A stretch of DNA of 34,000 nt from Glandiceps talaboti (taxonomy: Eukaryota > Hemichordata > Enteropneusta > Spengelidae). A program made the translations under genes and the position numbers. This document shows, piece by piece, positions 21,444 through 32,434 of this stretch. Positions within the stretch are counted from its first letter, which is position 1. The number at the start of each line of letters is the position of its first letter. Location of the stretch: positions 10,262,879 through 10,296,878 of the forward strand of contig NC_135551.1 in the NCBI RefSeq assembly GCF_964340395.1, in the 5' to 3' direction. Below the pieces are notes generated by a model. The model was not told the DNA's origin, made no database searches, and worked only from the letters and a program-made list of their open reading frames with translations.

Positions 21444-22533
21444 TTTGTTTGTTTGTTTGTTTGTTTGTTTGAACATAGACTGTGCCCCTCTCTGTCTATG
21501 GTTTGAATGATTTTAAACCCAACAGTTCGGCCAATTGCAGTGAAACCTTATCGGAATGTAACTATAAGGGTTTATTTGGTGGATTCCTCATGACAAGTGA
21601 TCAATGAACAATGTGCAAATTAGCTCGAACACACAAAAGTATAAGTACAAACAAATCAAAACTTTGACAAGGATGCATGTTTCTAGGTTTGTCTAGATGA
21701 AGAAGTGTTCAAGAAGAGAAGAAACATATTGTTTTTATGTGCAGTGTACGTTTACAAGGTGTGGGTGTTTTTGTCGACAGCTGAAACCCAAATAACACAA
21801 GTAGAGGGATTGCCAACGTTGGCAAATTTATTGAGGATGTTCCTAGAAATGACGATGACTAGATAGAAACTGTAGATAAGGAATTTTGAAGACGGGATCA
21901 TAATTTTGTTTGTATGCAAATTAGATCTACGAATAATTTTGGTCAAAAAGTAAAACTCAAAACCAAGTCTGTGGGTTGGTCTGCAATTCGATTCAGAAGT
22001 TTCTAGTAGTTTCTAAATGACGACTGTTATTAATATTCTAAATAGGGATTTAAGTAACATGTCAGTACGGAAGCTTTATGTGGCATAGGATACATTAATA
22101 CTGGGTACCTCGCTCAAAATCTTATCCCGGGGTGTGTAATCGAGGTAGTGACATATAGACTAGCTAGAATCCGGTTTGTGTTGGGATTTGCTTTCGCTTT
22201 TCCCTAACTACGCCTGGCATTTCTCTATAACGGTCGTATACTTAAACCCAAATAGAAAACGATTTCTCACAAAACCATGAATATATGTTAATCATATGTA
22301 CATCGTTCAGCTAAACCTTCGAGTTGATTCTAATCATTTGGTGGCGCTAGCATCTCACAGTAGAAAGACTTGAAAAACAACTAAGACCTGCATGATATAC
22401 ATTTTTCTTCTGGTTTTTATCGGTCTTTATCATTTAGGATACCGACGAATACAAGACACTGATGTGTGGATACAGAGAACAAAATATTGATAATTCCAGT
22501 GGATCCACATTCATTGCACCAAGTATAGCCTAA
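18419..22533 (+). CDS. Possible stand-alone I29 propeptide protein (107 aa) from the right cathepsin copy
   Basis: If the TAA at 22531 is real, exons 18419-18506, 20854-20993 and 22438-22533 encode 107 residues. These are a signal peptide (1-17), the ERFNIN-type helix (E-x3-R-x3-W-x2-N-x3-I-x3-N) and the GxNxFxD-like AMNKFGD. The protein ends before the mature domain. Free I29-domain proteins such as CTLA-2, crammer and BCPI are known inhibitors of cathepsin L-type enzymes, so this could be a secreted inhibitor of its own paralogue. That function is inference. The alternative is simple pseudogenisation, and the downstream exons have not visibly decayed, so either reading stands. Confidence 0.45.
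20854..20993 (+). CDS. Right cathepsin exon 3: I29 propeptide core
   Basis: The 140-nt exon encodes KVYSEEEELMRAVKWHN and onward, ending VAMNKFGDL. The acceptor is TTGACAG and the donor GTCAGT. The middle of the exon is identical to the left copy, and differences cluster at both ends. Confidence 0.85.
21394..21470. repeat. (TG)n followed by (TTTG)n
   Basis: A compound microsatellite in right cathepsin intron 3, absent from the much shorter left intron 3. Confidence 0.95.
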
Positions 22534-22587
22534 CCAGACAGAATCGATTGGAGAGACGAGGGTTACGTCACATCTGTCAAGAATCAG
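22438..22587 (+). pseudogene. Right cathepsin exon 4 with in-frame TAA
   Basis: It starts DTDEYKTLMCGYREQ, reaches FIAPSIA, then TAA (22531-22533), then PDRIDWRDEGYVTSVKNQ. The left copy has NVVL where this copy has IA-stop. The exon is 3 nt shorter than the left one, so the change is a small indel or replacement rather than one substitution. The frame downstream is preserved. Confidence 0.8.
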
Positions 22588-22831
22588 GTAGGGTATCCAC
22601 CCGTCAAAGAACAAATTATACATTTTTTTTTTAATTTTGCTATTTTCCAATATTAAAGTATCATATACACTGATACGTTGCAGTGAACACCCATGGTACT
22701 TGTTAAGAGTAGAATAACCGATTCAGTCATTACATTGACGGTAATTTGACGAAAAATAAATTACAGAATAAAATTAACACCTTATTGACGTTGATCTTAC
22801 GTCATTTTCTATGTCTTCTCTACTTTTACAG

Positions 22832-22870
22832 ATGGAAAATACCTGCAATTCCGGTTGGGCTTTCAGCACG
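22832..22870 (+). pseudogene. Right cathepsin exon 5 with Cys-to-Gly at the nucleophile
   Basis: The 39-nt exon encodes MENTCNSGWAFST. Aligned on WAFS, the nucleophile Cys is Gly (GGT). The exon is two codons longer than the left copy's before the first Cys. Both splice signals are intact (TTTTACAG, GTAAGT). Confidence 0.8.
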
Positions 22871-22959
22871 GTAAGTTTTAGGGGAGTATATAAGATACGA
22901 CCTCTCCTCGTGCCGCCACACCAGGCAATTCTCTCATCATTCTGATACAGACCTATCAT

Positions 22960-23210
<251 letters not shown>

Positions 23211-24585
23211 TTTTGGTAAACATATGAATATTAATGAGTAAGTTTCCTTAATCAAATTCCATATAATATCGTACATACATCGACAACAGAAAGGCTCAGT
23301 GGTAGTATAGCGCTTGTTGATTTTTCGTTTAGATTTTTCGGTAATTAGTCAATGTCTAAAGAATGTAATCTTCAGATTTCATTTAACAAGAACAAAGCAC
23401 ACGTGCATTATAAAGCTTATAGATGTAGGTTTTATTTAAAGTAATTTACATAATTAATATTTTTTGGGTAATATAACAGCTTATTGATGTAGCTCTTAAT
23501 TTTAATACCTTAATTTACAATGTTTTAAGAATTTCAAATTCCATATACTAGTAATTTGGTACATGTTTCTATGACAACAAAGTACACATTTCTTATGTTG
23601 CTTGATGGTGTAGTTGTTAATTTCATTGACTCATTTACCTCACAGGTGATTTTTGGTAAATAGTCAATTTGTGGTAAATGATCAATGTCTTAATGTATGC
23701 ATGAAATTTGATATACTTTGGTATTTATGCTGATGAAAACAAGGGATATGACCAATGGTCAATACGGATGGCATTAAGTTTACTTTTAGTTTACTTTTGT
23801 CAATTATAAACAACAGTAAGTTTGAAAAAAAATGTCACTTTTCCAGTGTTATGGAAAATAGATTTACAACCCGAAACATCAAGGGACTAAGTACTAATTG
23901 ATGAGACAAAAGTGTGAGATTTGTGAAAATGTAGTAACACTTCGTTATATAGCATACATATTGTGCCACTTGAATTGATAAATTCACATATGACGTAATC
24001 CACTTCCCTGCATTATGCAACATCTTTGTCTTTGGCGGTCTCCATTGGTCTATGAAAATCACCATGAAAGCGATTCATTTTACTCTTAATATGTCTTGTT
24101 TTTTTAAAAGACAGTTGTTACACATGTTTGGAAAACTGCCATGTTAAATGAGTTCACACATATTTGGTAAGTGTGTTAATTAGAGAGATATGGCATAACA
24201 TAATTATATTGTTTTATAATATACCTCATGCTGTGAACTCGCGGTGGCAGACGACATCCTCAGAAGCTGCCATTTTGACCTGCTGTGAATGCGCGGTTGT
24301 CACGTAACCATGCAATAGTTGACGGAACTATTTCCTTAGGGAAATAGTCATTCTATTTTGCTATCACGTGACTGATTCTAGCGAATTAGGGCACAGCATT
24401 CTCACTAGGTATATTATAATGCTATATATAAACATTAGTTGTGAATGAACAGACAAACTATATGCCATGAAAGGTTTTACTTTTATGGATGAGTATCTTC
24501 CGATAATTACTGTAGGGACAACGACGAGAAACGTGAGCAAACCCTGCTCTATATAACACGCACTTTATTTAATTCTACGACCCAG

Positions 24586-24774
24586 ATTGGTTCTCTCGAA
24601 GGTCAACATTTCATGGGTTCTGGAAGACTGGTAGCTCTCAGTGCACAACAACTTGTTGATTGTTCCGATGGGTTTGGTAACAAGAGATGTAAAGGAGGAC
24701 AGGTGGATGATGCATTTTCATATCTCGCTACGTATGGAGCGATGTCCGAGGCAGACTACCCTTACATTGGTAAT
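24586..24774 (+). CDS. Right cathepsin exon 6
   Basis: The 63-codon exon begins IGSLEGQHFMGSG and carries QQLVDCSDGFGNKRCKGG and [11 protein letters not shown]. Its reading frame is fully open. It lies downstream of the TAA in exon 4, so it is translated only if that stop is bypassed or erroneous. Confidence 0.75.
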
Positions 24775-25282
24775 GTAAGTGAAGATAATTTTCCTCACCT
24801 CTTATTCATTGACAAGTTCGACATCAAACGTTCATATATGTAAACCCATGATAAAAACTATAGGGGTCACACCACTATGATCGATGTAATGTAAAACATG
24901 ATGGTAAACACATTAAAATACTACCAGAAACCCAGCACCATATCTCACATTAGAAATAAATTTGTATCAACTTATCAACATCTCGGTAGTAAATACAAAA
25001 GCTGTTATCATTGAAGGAGTGAAAGTTTTCCATCGAAAGTTGGTTAGAAGTTCGAAAATGAAGTTCAGCAATGGCCCCCTTCCCCCTAAACGAACGACGT
25101 TCGCTTTAATATTGAGCTTGTGTGACATTGTGCGATCGTTGAACTTTACAATGTGGATAGACGTACACAAAAAACTAAATCTATCAAACTTTTCTACATT
25201 GTTGTAATTATAACCTGTTTTGACCTTTGCGGCTTCAGTATATAAAATGAAATACATGCCCACTCTCCTTTCTTGTTTCCAG

Positions 25283-25451
25283 GATTTAGGTGAATGCAAA
25301 TACTCTGCTGCCAGAGTAATTGCAACGGTTGCCCGTTACGTGAAATTACCATCACGTAATGAAAACGCCTTGAAAGACGGTGTAGCGGAGGTTGGCCCAA
25401 TCTCTGTCGCCCTTGACGCTTCGAATCGTTCATTTCAATTTTATCACTCAG
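25283..25451 (+). CDS. Right cathepsin exon 7
   Basis: The 169-nt exon encodes DLGECKYSAA through EVGPISVALDAS and FQFYHSG. It ends in phase 1 with a GTACAG donor. Its frame is open, but it lies downstream of the TAA. Confidence 0.75.
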
Positions 25452-25918
25452 GTACAGTTGTATGCAGTTTTCTCGTAAATAAATACTTTATGGACTTTAT
25501 TTCCGTGGTGTTCACAACTTGAAAGTTACTTTACAAAATATTTGTTACTATCGGATTGGTTGTCTATGCTTTCGACAATATTTAATTTTTTATTGTTTTC
25601 GGTGGGTGACTTGGAAGGCCAATTTGGTCTAAAAACAGAACACATTCAGTGAACAGTAATTTTAGAATGGGTGGGGTAGGTAGATTTTTATATCTTTCTT
25701 ATTTTTTTTCCATGTTTGAGTGTCTAGTTCAGGTAGTTATATTTTCCGTTGTTTTCCATATGGTCTCTGTGTTATTGGTGTCTTGTCATCAGATTTACAT
25801 CCATTACAGATTGGAGAACAGTTTTATATTTTCTTATAGTTGATGGCTGTTTCCGCATCCACTATTTATTGCGAGACTCCACAATGTTCGCTATTTTATT
25901 CTATTTTTCTCTCTCTCA

Positions 25919-25923
25919 AATAT

Positions 25924-25995
<72 letters not shown>
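25919..25995. repeat. (AT)n array
   Basis: A near-pure AT run on the left of the hairpin element in right cathepsin intron 7. Confidence 0.95.
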
Positions 25996-25996
<1 letters not shown>

Positions 25997-26083
25997 CTCG
26001 GTGAGTATCAATCTGCTAAGACAGTGCTCTATACCGCAGTGGCAGAGCGTAATAGTTTTGGTAGTACTGGAACTCTTTCTTGG

Positions 26084-26124
26084 GTGTAACTCGGAGTTTC
26101 ACGCATATTGCGATCATCAGACAC
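26084..26124 (-). ncRNA. Hammerhead-ribozyme-like motif, minus strand mirror copy
   Basis: This is an exact mirror of the plus-strand motif, because the hairpin arms are perfect complements. CTGATGA lies at 26120-26114 on the minus strand and GAAA at 26100-26097. Confidence 0.45.
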
Positions 26125-26131
26125 TCTCTGA

Positions 26132-26172
26132 GTGTCTGATGATCGCAATATGCGTGAAACTCCGAGTTACAC
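26132..26172 (+). ncRNA. Hammerhead-ribozyme-like motif, plus strand
   Basis: The core CTGATGA (26136-26142) and GAAA (26156-26159) are correctly ordered. Stem I is GTGT/ACAC (26132-26135 with 26069+100, i.e. 26169-26172). Stem II is CGCA/TGCG (26144-26147 with 26151-26154), loop ATA. Stem III is ACT/AGT (26159-26161 with 26165-26167), loop CCG. The cleavage-site base would be U (26168). The pair next to the core in stem II is U-U rather than the usual G-C. The very short stem III resembles type I hammerheads known from metazoan retroelements and retrozymes. Confidence 0.5.
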
Positions 26173-26198
26173 CCAAGAAAGAGTTCCAGTACTACCAA

Positions 26199-26375
<177 letters not shown>

Positions 26376-26472
26376 GTATATAAAGTTTAGGGTCGGCAGT
26401 GAAAAACTAGGTGGGGTCGGGTAACCGAAAGCAAACAATTTTTTAGGCCTAATTATTGATCTTTACCACCAG

Positions 26473-26581
26473 GTGTATACAATGAAAGAAAGTGCAGTTC
26501 GACTAATCTCAATCATGCTGCATTGGTAGTTGGATATGGTTATACTAACAGTGGAGATAACTACTGGATTGTTAAGAACAG
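26473..26581 (+). CDS. Right cathepsin exon 8: catalytic His and Asn
   Basis: The 109-nt exon encodes [20 protein letters not shown] and then [15 protein letters not shown]. It supplies His273 and Asn294. The acceptor is CCACCAG and the donor AG|GTAAG, which splits a Ser codon. The preceding intron carries the long AT arrays and the hairpin element at 26052. Confidence 0.75.
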
Positions 26582-26774
26582 GTAAGAATTATCACGTGAT
26601 TAATTATGTCATTATAAAGTTGTGGTGCGTTGTGATGAGAAATGTTGGACTTTTTTTGTCCTTTCTAAAGCAACTACTTTCTATTATTTTATTCAACTCG
26701 TACTTGTAGATATATTTTTATACAAAAGATGGAAAATTACCAGCTCAGCGGCTAAGTCCCAAATGTTCAGCCTG

Positions 26775-26777
<3 letters not shown>

Positions 26778-26823
<46 letters not shown>

Positions 26824-26935
26824 ACACAGAGACATAGAAACACACACAGACACACAGACACACACACAAAGACACACAGATACACAGAGACAGACACAGA
26901 CACAGATACAGATACACACACACACACATACATAT
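26778..26935. repeat. (AC)n and degenerate ACAGA repeat
   Basis: A pure CA run (to about 26820) followed by imperfect GACACAGA-type units and a second CA run, in right cathepsin intron 8. Confidence 0.9.
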
Positions 26936-27192
26936 ATATGACTTCATTTGAATATAATCCCCACAAAAACTGGGTAGGTGTGTAATCACAAGTAAGCACA
27001 TGCAATGAACCATTTTTTTTGACTCGATCTGTGATTTTCCAAAGTTGTTTTTTTCAAGTACAACAATACAGTTAACGTTGTTATATATAATATATAAATC
27101 CAAACGAAATACCCACTTCTAATCCATATGGCGACTTGAACACATAAAGATTTTGGCAGCACATTTCATGGGATATTTTGCTTTGATTTCAG

Positions 27193-27295
27193 TTATGGTA
27201 CAAATTGGGGTGAGAACGGATACATCTTGATGTCACGTAACGCGAACAACCAGTGTGGTATTGCAACAAGTGCCGGCTATCCCGCTGTATTTTAA
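27193..27295 (+). CDS. Right cathepsin exon 9, terminal
   Basis: It begins in phase 2 and encodes [16 protein letters not shown] through [13 protein letters not shown], then TAA (27293-27295). The C-terminus is of the usual cathepsin L type. The acceptor is TGATTTCAG. Confidence 0.75.
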
Positions 27296-28192
27296 ATGCA
27301 TGGCGCCCTCAATACTCCACATGTAAGAATATGTTATTTATAGAGTCAATTTGTTTATTTGTGTTTCGTCGTAACGTTGTTTACATTATTTGATAAAAGG
27401 AATAAGTATTATGAGAAAATTCAATACGGTCGTTGGATTATTTAACAACGTTATGATTAGTCTATCAGCTAGCCCTCGGATGTTCTTCCGATAAAATACG
27501 ACACACAGCCGAACAACACTATCGAGGATGGAACATCCGAGGCCCTCACATGCGAACTTCGTTCGCTTATAGTTATAGCATCGAAAGAAAGCCCGAACGT
27601 CTAGCAGCAAGACTACGTTATGATTTGCCTGGCGGCCCAAGCTAGCTGTTCTGTGTTCGAAACTTCTGTCCATGTTTTTGTAGGCTCATGAATGAGCATT
27701 AGAGTGAAAAAATTGCTCCGGATCGTTTTTGACGTCAATTTTCAAATGCACACCAATCTGTCCGAAAATTCATAAATAAAGACAAAAGGGGTTTTGTAAA
27801 AATCTTTTGGTTTTAGATTTTAGAGTTTTGTGTGGTATCACTGACTAAATGTTGAAAACCCCACACACGAGGAAGAAAACCATTGTAAACCGGCACATTT
27901 TACCATGTACACCTATATAAGTACGGACCTCTAACTTCAAATAAATTTGTTTGTGGTGAAATACCAAAAGATATGCACAGTTATTCATTGAATTGGGTAC
28001 GATATATCAAATTTCTTACATTCTTCACAATATCAATTTGTCAAAGGAAGTTCATATTTCTCTGACACATAAAACATGTCTCCGAGTTTTTAAGCAAGAT
28101 ATTCTTACATAAAATCTGCAGAAATTCAAAATACTACAGTGACTGACATCAATAACATATTTGGTGTCAAGTGTAAAGTTGCTGTTTGTCTG
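27296..28192. other. Downstream of right cathepsin gene, no gene seen
   Basis: This holds the presumed 3' UTR and flank of the cathepsin gene, an AATAAA near 27773 and the hairpin at 27475. The open frame at 27386-27673 (minus) overlaps the hairpin and has no recognisable domain. Confidence 0.5.
27475..27542. repeat. Short hairpin
   Basis: CCTCGGATGTTC and GAACATCCGAGG form a 12-bp stem with a loop of about 45 bases. It lies downstream of the right cathepsin stop. No element ends or ORF support a firmer call. Confidence 0.5.
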
Positions 28193-28204
28193 TTAAGTTT
28201 ATTA

Positions 28205-28566
28205 CAGATCCAAAGAGATCCATCAGCTTGGTTTCATTTCCTAATACATATATAAGGTTGTGTTATCACAAGCAGGAAATGTTACCTTGTCCAAATATTT
28301 CGTCTCTACGTCTAGACTCGATTGACATCTTTCAGTGGACCCCAGACCTCCTCTACAGAGTGGAATACTTTCGCCAGGTGTTAATGACGTCACATGATTA
28401 TTGACACACGCATAAGACCCATTCCTAAGCATTGGTCAATACCTATGTTACATCATTAACACCTGGCGAAAATATTCAGTCCACTGAAGAAGTCAATCGT
28501 GTGCAGACGAAATATTTTGGACAAGGTAACATTTCCTGCTTGTGATAAAATAACTTTAATATATTT
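28205..28566. mobile_element. Foldback element with 12-bp flanking direct repeats
   Basis: TTAAGTTTATTA occurs at 28193-28204 and 28567-28578, flanking 362 bp. Inside, about 28257-28397 and 28447-28553 are inverted copies sharing CAAGCAGGAAATGTTACC, GACGAAATATTTGGAC-like and TTTCGCCAGGTGTTAATGA blocks. The flanking repeat is a good candidate target-site duplication. There is no coding capacity. Confidence 0.7.
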
Positions 28567-29007
28567 TTAAGTTTATTATAGTTTTAAATGACAGATAATA
28601 ATAATAATACATGTAAGTTGAAGAATCGGACTGATATATCGTTTCAAAGTTTGCCGAGAACATGGATAAATAACACGAGTAAATTTGCGTGTATTTTAGA
28701 ATTCAATCACTGATACCTTTGATTGATGAGGCCGACACCAAGGTGCCCTTGTACAAGTGATTAATTACTAATTCATATCATTAGAGAACTAGATACAAGT
28801 CAAAGCAAAGTTGTTAAAGGAGTCAACATTGCCACCGTATTGATTTTTCCATGATGTTTGGCCAGTAATTTCTGCAAAAATCTACAACTAAAGCTTGCAA
28901 AAAATTGAAAAGTGTGTCTCTAGGTACAACAGGCGTAGGGTCTTCTCCCTGTACAGCGCCTGTGAACTTTTCTTCGTACAGGATATTGTCATTCTATAAG
29001 TTGATTG

Positions 29008-29090
29008 ACTGACTGCCTGACTGCCTGACTGACTGACTGCCTGCCTGACTGACTGACTGACTGATTGCTTGATTGATTGATTGATTGTTT
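29008..29090. repeat. (CTGA)n/(TTGA)n degenerate tetranucleotide array
   Basis: GACTGACTGCCTGACTGCC-type units grade into TTGATTGATTG. Confidence 0.9.
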
Positions 29091-29102
29091 GTTTTTTATT
29101 TT

Positions 29103-29231
29103 ATGTGTAGGTCGCTGTGTTATGATTGTCACAAGTGCCGCCTTAGAAGACATGTTGAAGTGATAGAAGAATACAGACTTATTGATTTGCGAAAGTTACT
29201 AAATGTTCACATATCTAGCCCAGAGACTTAA
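29103..29231 (+). CDS. Possible 42-codon ORF or terminal exon, Cys-rich, unknown
   Basis: An open frame starts ATG at 29103 and ends TAA at 29229. It begins MCRSLCYDCHKCRLRRHVEV and continues with a charged helical-looking stretch (IEEYRLIDLRKLLN). A TTTTATGTGTAG acceptor-like sequence overlaps the start, so it could instead be a last exon entered at 29111. No family is recognised and its length is compatible with chance. Confidence 0.2.
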   Translation: MCRSLCYDCHKCRLRRHVEVIEEYRLIDLRKLLNVHISSPET

Positions 29232-30473
29232 CTTTAGTTTTATGATCTAGTGATCAAAGCTCGATGAGATTTTTCTGCACTGAAGTCCGTTCTGGATTTG
29301 AAATTACCACCGAGATTTGTATTAAATCCAATTGGAGTGTTATAAACCGATGACATTATCACGTAACCTAGTGCACTCAAATTGGAAGGAGATTTCGGGC
29401 GTAAACATAACTATTTGAGTGAAATGGACAATTACAACCATCTGTCAATATTATGTGTGACGGAATGTTGTTGTCAACATGTTTCATCCACTGTTGTTAT
29501 AACGGAATTCACCTACGTCGGAATCTTCTCGACTTGACGTGTAATGCAGATAAAATCAACTTGATGTTGACGTAGGATCACTAAATTAGTAAACCAAGGA
29601 CAATTATCAGATTTCATAAATTCGACAACGACTAACATTTCCACAACAAGACAATGATTACTACCAGTACATTTATTTGCTTTGCTTAAATTTAGATAGT
29701 ATGGCGTGTATAATTAATTGAAGAAATGAAACGGTTCTCATACTATGTTTTTCTTCAATTTATGTGGTGTTGTTTTTTCTTACTTTCCCCTTTTCCAGTT
29801 CATTCCTTGTTTATCCTAAGTCTAGTAGTACTACAATGAATCTTTTAAAGAGGACCTCTTCCCTATTTTTGTAAGTTGACGCATAGTTTTCAACTGATTC
29901 AGTGACTTAGCATTACCCTGGCATAAAACGGCTATGAACTATGCAGTGCAGCTTTTGATTCCGAGGGTGTATAGTCCATAGACTTGTCTTGGTGTTATTA
30001 TTTCAAGGATGTCTGTACATCAAGCCAAGACAGATACAACTAGAAGCACATGACTATATATTGATTTGAAATGACCACCACCAGCCTCTACTATATCCAA
30101 GTGGATCTTCCATGTAACCCTATGATGTAATCGCAGACACACGTGATCTATTGAAAAATGGGCAATTACACGCATGTCTCCATCAACATCATGAGTTCCA
30201 CTTAAAATTTACAAGTTACATGTTACATGTTGATTTAAGGACCAGTCAGTTTCTCCAGCCTGGGGGCGGGGGAGTTGGTGGAGTCTTCCATTGGGCCGAC
30301 AAAAAGTCACTGACCCCCATCTGTAAAACATGATGACCCCCTCCCCCATATAGCATATTCACATGGCAGGTACTTCTTGATCGTGACTCAGTGTGGACTG
30401 TTTGACCGTCTTGCAAGTACTTTATAAGATCCTGGGATAGCACTATCATATAATTATTGACTACACAGGGTAA
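29232..30473. other. No gene seen
   Basis: AT-rich sequence with no repeat structure I can define and only short frames without domain character. Confidence 0.5.
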
Positions 30474-31325
30474 ATATATTCCACAAGGGGTTTAATAGCA
30501 TCTTGACAGTGAAAGGTAGGGGGAAAGCTTGAGAAGGGAATATGTACACCTCTCATGGGGAGTCCTAGGCGGTCTCTGCAGGATTTTTACTCTTAAAAGT
30601 CAATTTTGAGACTATTCAGACACTTTCAGACAATAATTTCCAAGCTTTACAAGATAACACCAACATGTAAAAAGCAACTACACAGGGTTGAAATATTTTT
30701 TAAGTAAAGTTTAATAGCATCTTGACAGTAAGAGGTAGGGGGAAGAGCTTGAAACTGGGATATGTCCACCTCTCTTGTGGGGGGGGGGGGTCCTAGGGAG
30801 TCTCGCCCTAGAAGCCCTGGAAGTTGTTTACTCTTAAAGCCAATTTTAGGCTATTCAGACCCTTTCAAGCAATAACTCAATCCATGCTTTACAAGACAGC
30901 ACCATCAAGTATCAGAAACTATTCTTTATAACTTACATAGGGTTGAAATATGTTCTTAAAAAGTTAAATTGCGTCATTATAGTAAAGGTCAGCACATCTA
31001 AGTTTTTGAGGATTAAGGCAATTTTAGACTATCTTGGGAAACATTTCAATCTTTAAAAGACAATATAATCTCAAATTAGCATAGGGTGATATATTTAAGA
31101 AACGTTTAATATCATTATGACAGTAAAAAGGTTGGTGCATCTGATTGTTGGGTGAATGCATGAGTGACCTTTCGGGATGAGGGAGTCCTTCATTGGGGTT
31201 TCCCCTGGCAGATCTGGAGTTTTTTGTTTGTGTTAAGGCAATTTTTAGGTTATTCATAGCCTTTGAGGTAATATTTCCAAGCTTTGAAAAGACGTAAATG
31301 TAAGTTTTAAATGGGTTTCCCATGT
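30474..31325. repeat. Four diverged tandem units
   Basis: Units begin at CACAGGG or CATAGGG (30474, 30681, 30936, 31080), followed by GTTGAAATAT-like bases, TTTAATAGCATCTTGACAGT, a GGGAGTCCT block and CAATTTT...CTATTCAGAC. Spacing is 207, 255 and 144 bases, and the last unit runs about 245. The third unit lacks the GGGAGTCCT part. Confidence 0.7.
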
Positions 31326-32201
31326 CACATAAAAATGGGCCTGTAACATTGGTATAGGGGCATTAATATCGCATGTATAGTAAGTCACTGATATGTTGTA
31401 GAACTTTAGGTGGTCATACCTAGTGTATAATAGAAACTGGAATCTAATGAAGTGTGGTGATTTGTAGTGTCGATAACATGTAGTGTCCAAAATAGAAAGT
31501 GTATTAATCCCTTCTGATAAGTTCATATTGAAGTGTAGAACAATTGAGATTAACTTCTTTTATAAACTATCTAAGTATGAAGATTACCATTACGAAACCT
31601 TCAAGTTCACCTTTGCCCCAAAGTGCAACATAAGAGAAGCCTATGATTGTGAAACAGCCAAGCATTTACATGACATGTTCTGTAACTAGTGTGGTAGCTA
31701 GGTAATGGGGTACATGTATATGTATATGTATAGTTATGTTTGAACTCTTACGTGAAGTAATATAAGAATTGATGTTAGAAACAGGGAAAAGAACACATAT
31801 TTACATGTACCACATTTCAGACAAGGCTATATGCCATAGTAGAAAGGGAGTTTTTTCTTCCATCACACTCCAAAACACAATCACCCCCCCCCCCCATCCA
31901 CAATTTTCAAAACAACATGGACCCCCCACCGCTGCCAATTTCAAAAACAGGGTGACACCCCCCCCCCACCACCAATTCATCGCCCGATTGGTTTCTTTCT
32001 TGATTCATTCACAAAGTACACAAAACGTACGTGGTCGACTTTGTTTTCTATTTTTTATTTTTTTTAGTTTCTTCTGGCTTTATTAAAAATATATTTTCAA
32101 ATTTTTAAATATATTTTTGTCTCATAATTATATTTCAATTTTTTTCATTTTTATTCAAAAAGTTCTTTTTTGGCCTTAGCCTGGCCAATTTCTCCTGTCC
32201 T
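31326..32201. other. No gene seen; poly-C repeat units inside
   Basis: No convincing coding frame. At about 31878-31985 three imperfect units of C-run plus CCAATTTTCAAAA-like sequence occur in tandem. Confidence 0.5.
31878..31985. repeat. Tandem poly-C units
   Basis: Three C-runs of 6-13 bases, each followed by A/T-rich spacers such as GCCAATTTCAAAAACAGG, are arranged at about 40-base intervals. A similar C-run plus TTGCCAATTTGGTCAGG occurs at 33513-33545. Confidence 0.55.
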
Positions 32202-32432
32202 TTCTGCAATATTTCTCGTCATCAATTGGTGTGCATGCATCATACTCATTGGACCTATGTCATAGCTGTCTGTGCTAGTATAGCGCAAGAATAATCGGTA
32301 TACAGCGATAACAAATCGCGCCACCCTGCGTTAAAAGTGTGATACATCATCAACCTTTTGTTTTTAATTATCTAATACAATTAAGTAAATCTAAATTTAC
32401 ACTGTTGTCGTCGACGATGCCGAATTCGAACC
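32202..32432 (+). repeat. Dispersed repeat, copy 3, outside the palindrome
   Basis: It begins CTGCAATATTTCTCGTCATC and ends GTCGTCGACGATGCCGAATT, then a compound microsatellite. Small indels against copies 1 and 2 show it is an independent copy, so the unit is a dispersed repeat with a microsatellite fixed at one end. Confidence 0.7.
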
Positions 32433-32434
32433 CC

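Noticed and set aside
23285-23330. tRNA A-box-like GGCTCAGTGGTAGTATAGCG
   Set aside because: No B-box, cloverleaf or SINE body follows at the right distance. The sequence continues as AT-rich intron.
24310-24360. CTATTTCC-TTA-GGGAAATAG hairpin in right intron 5
   Set aside because: A single short stem with no element ends or second copy in the window; compatible with chance.
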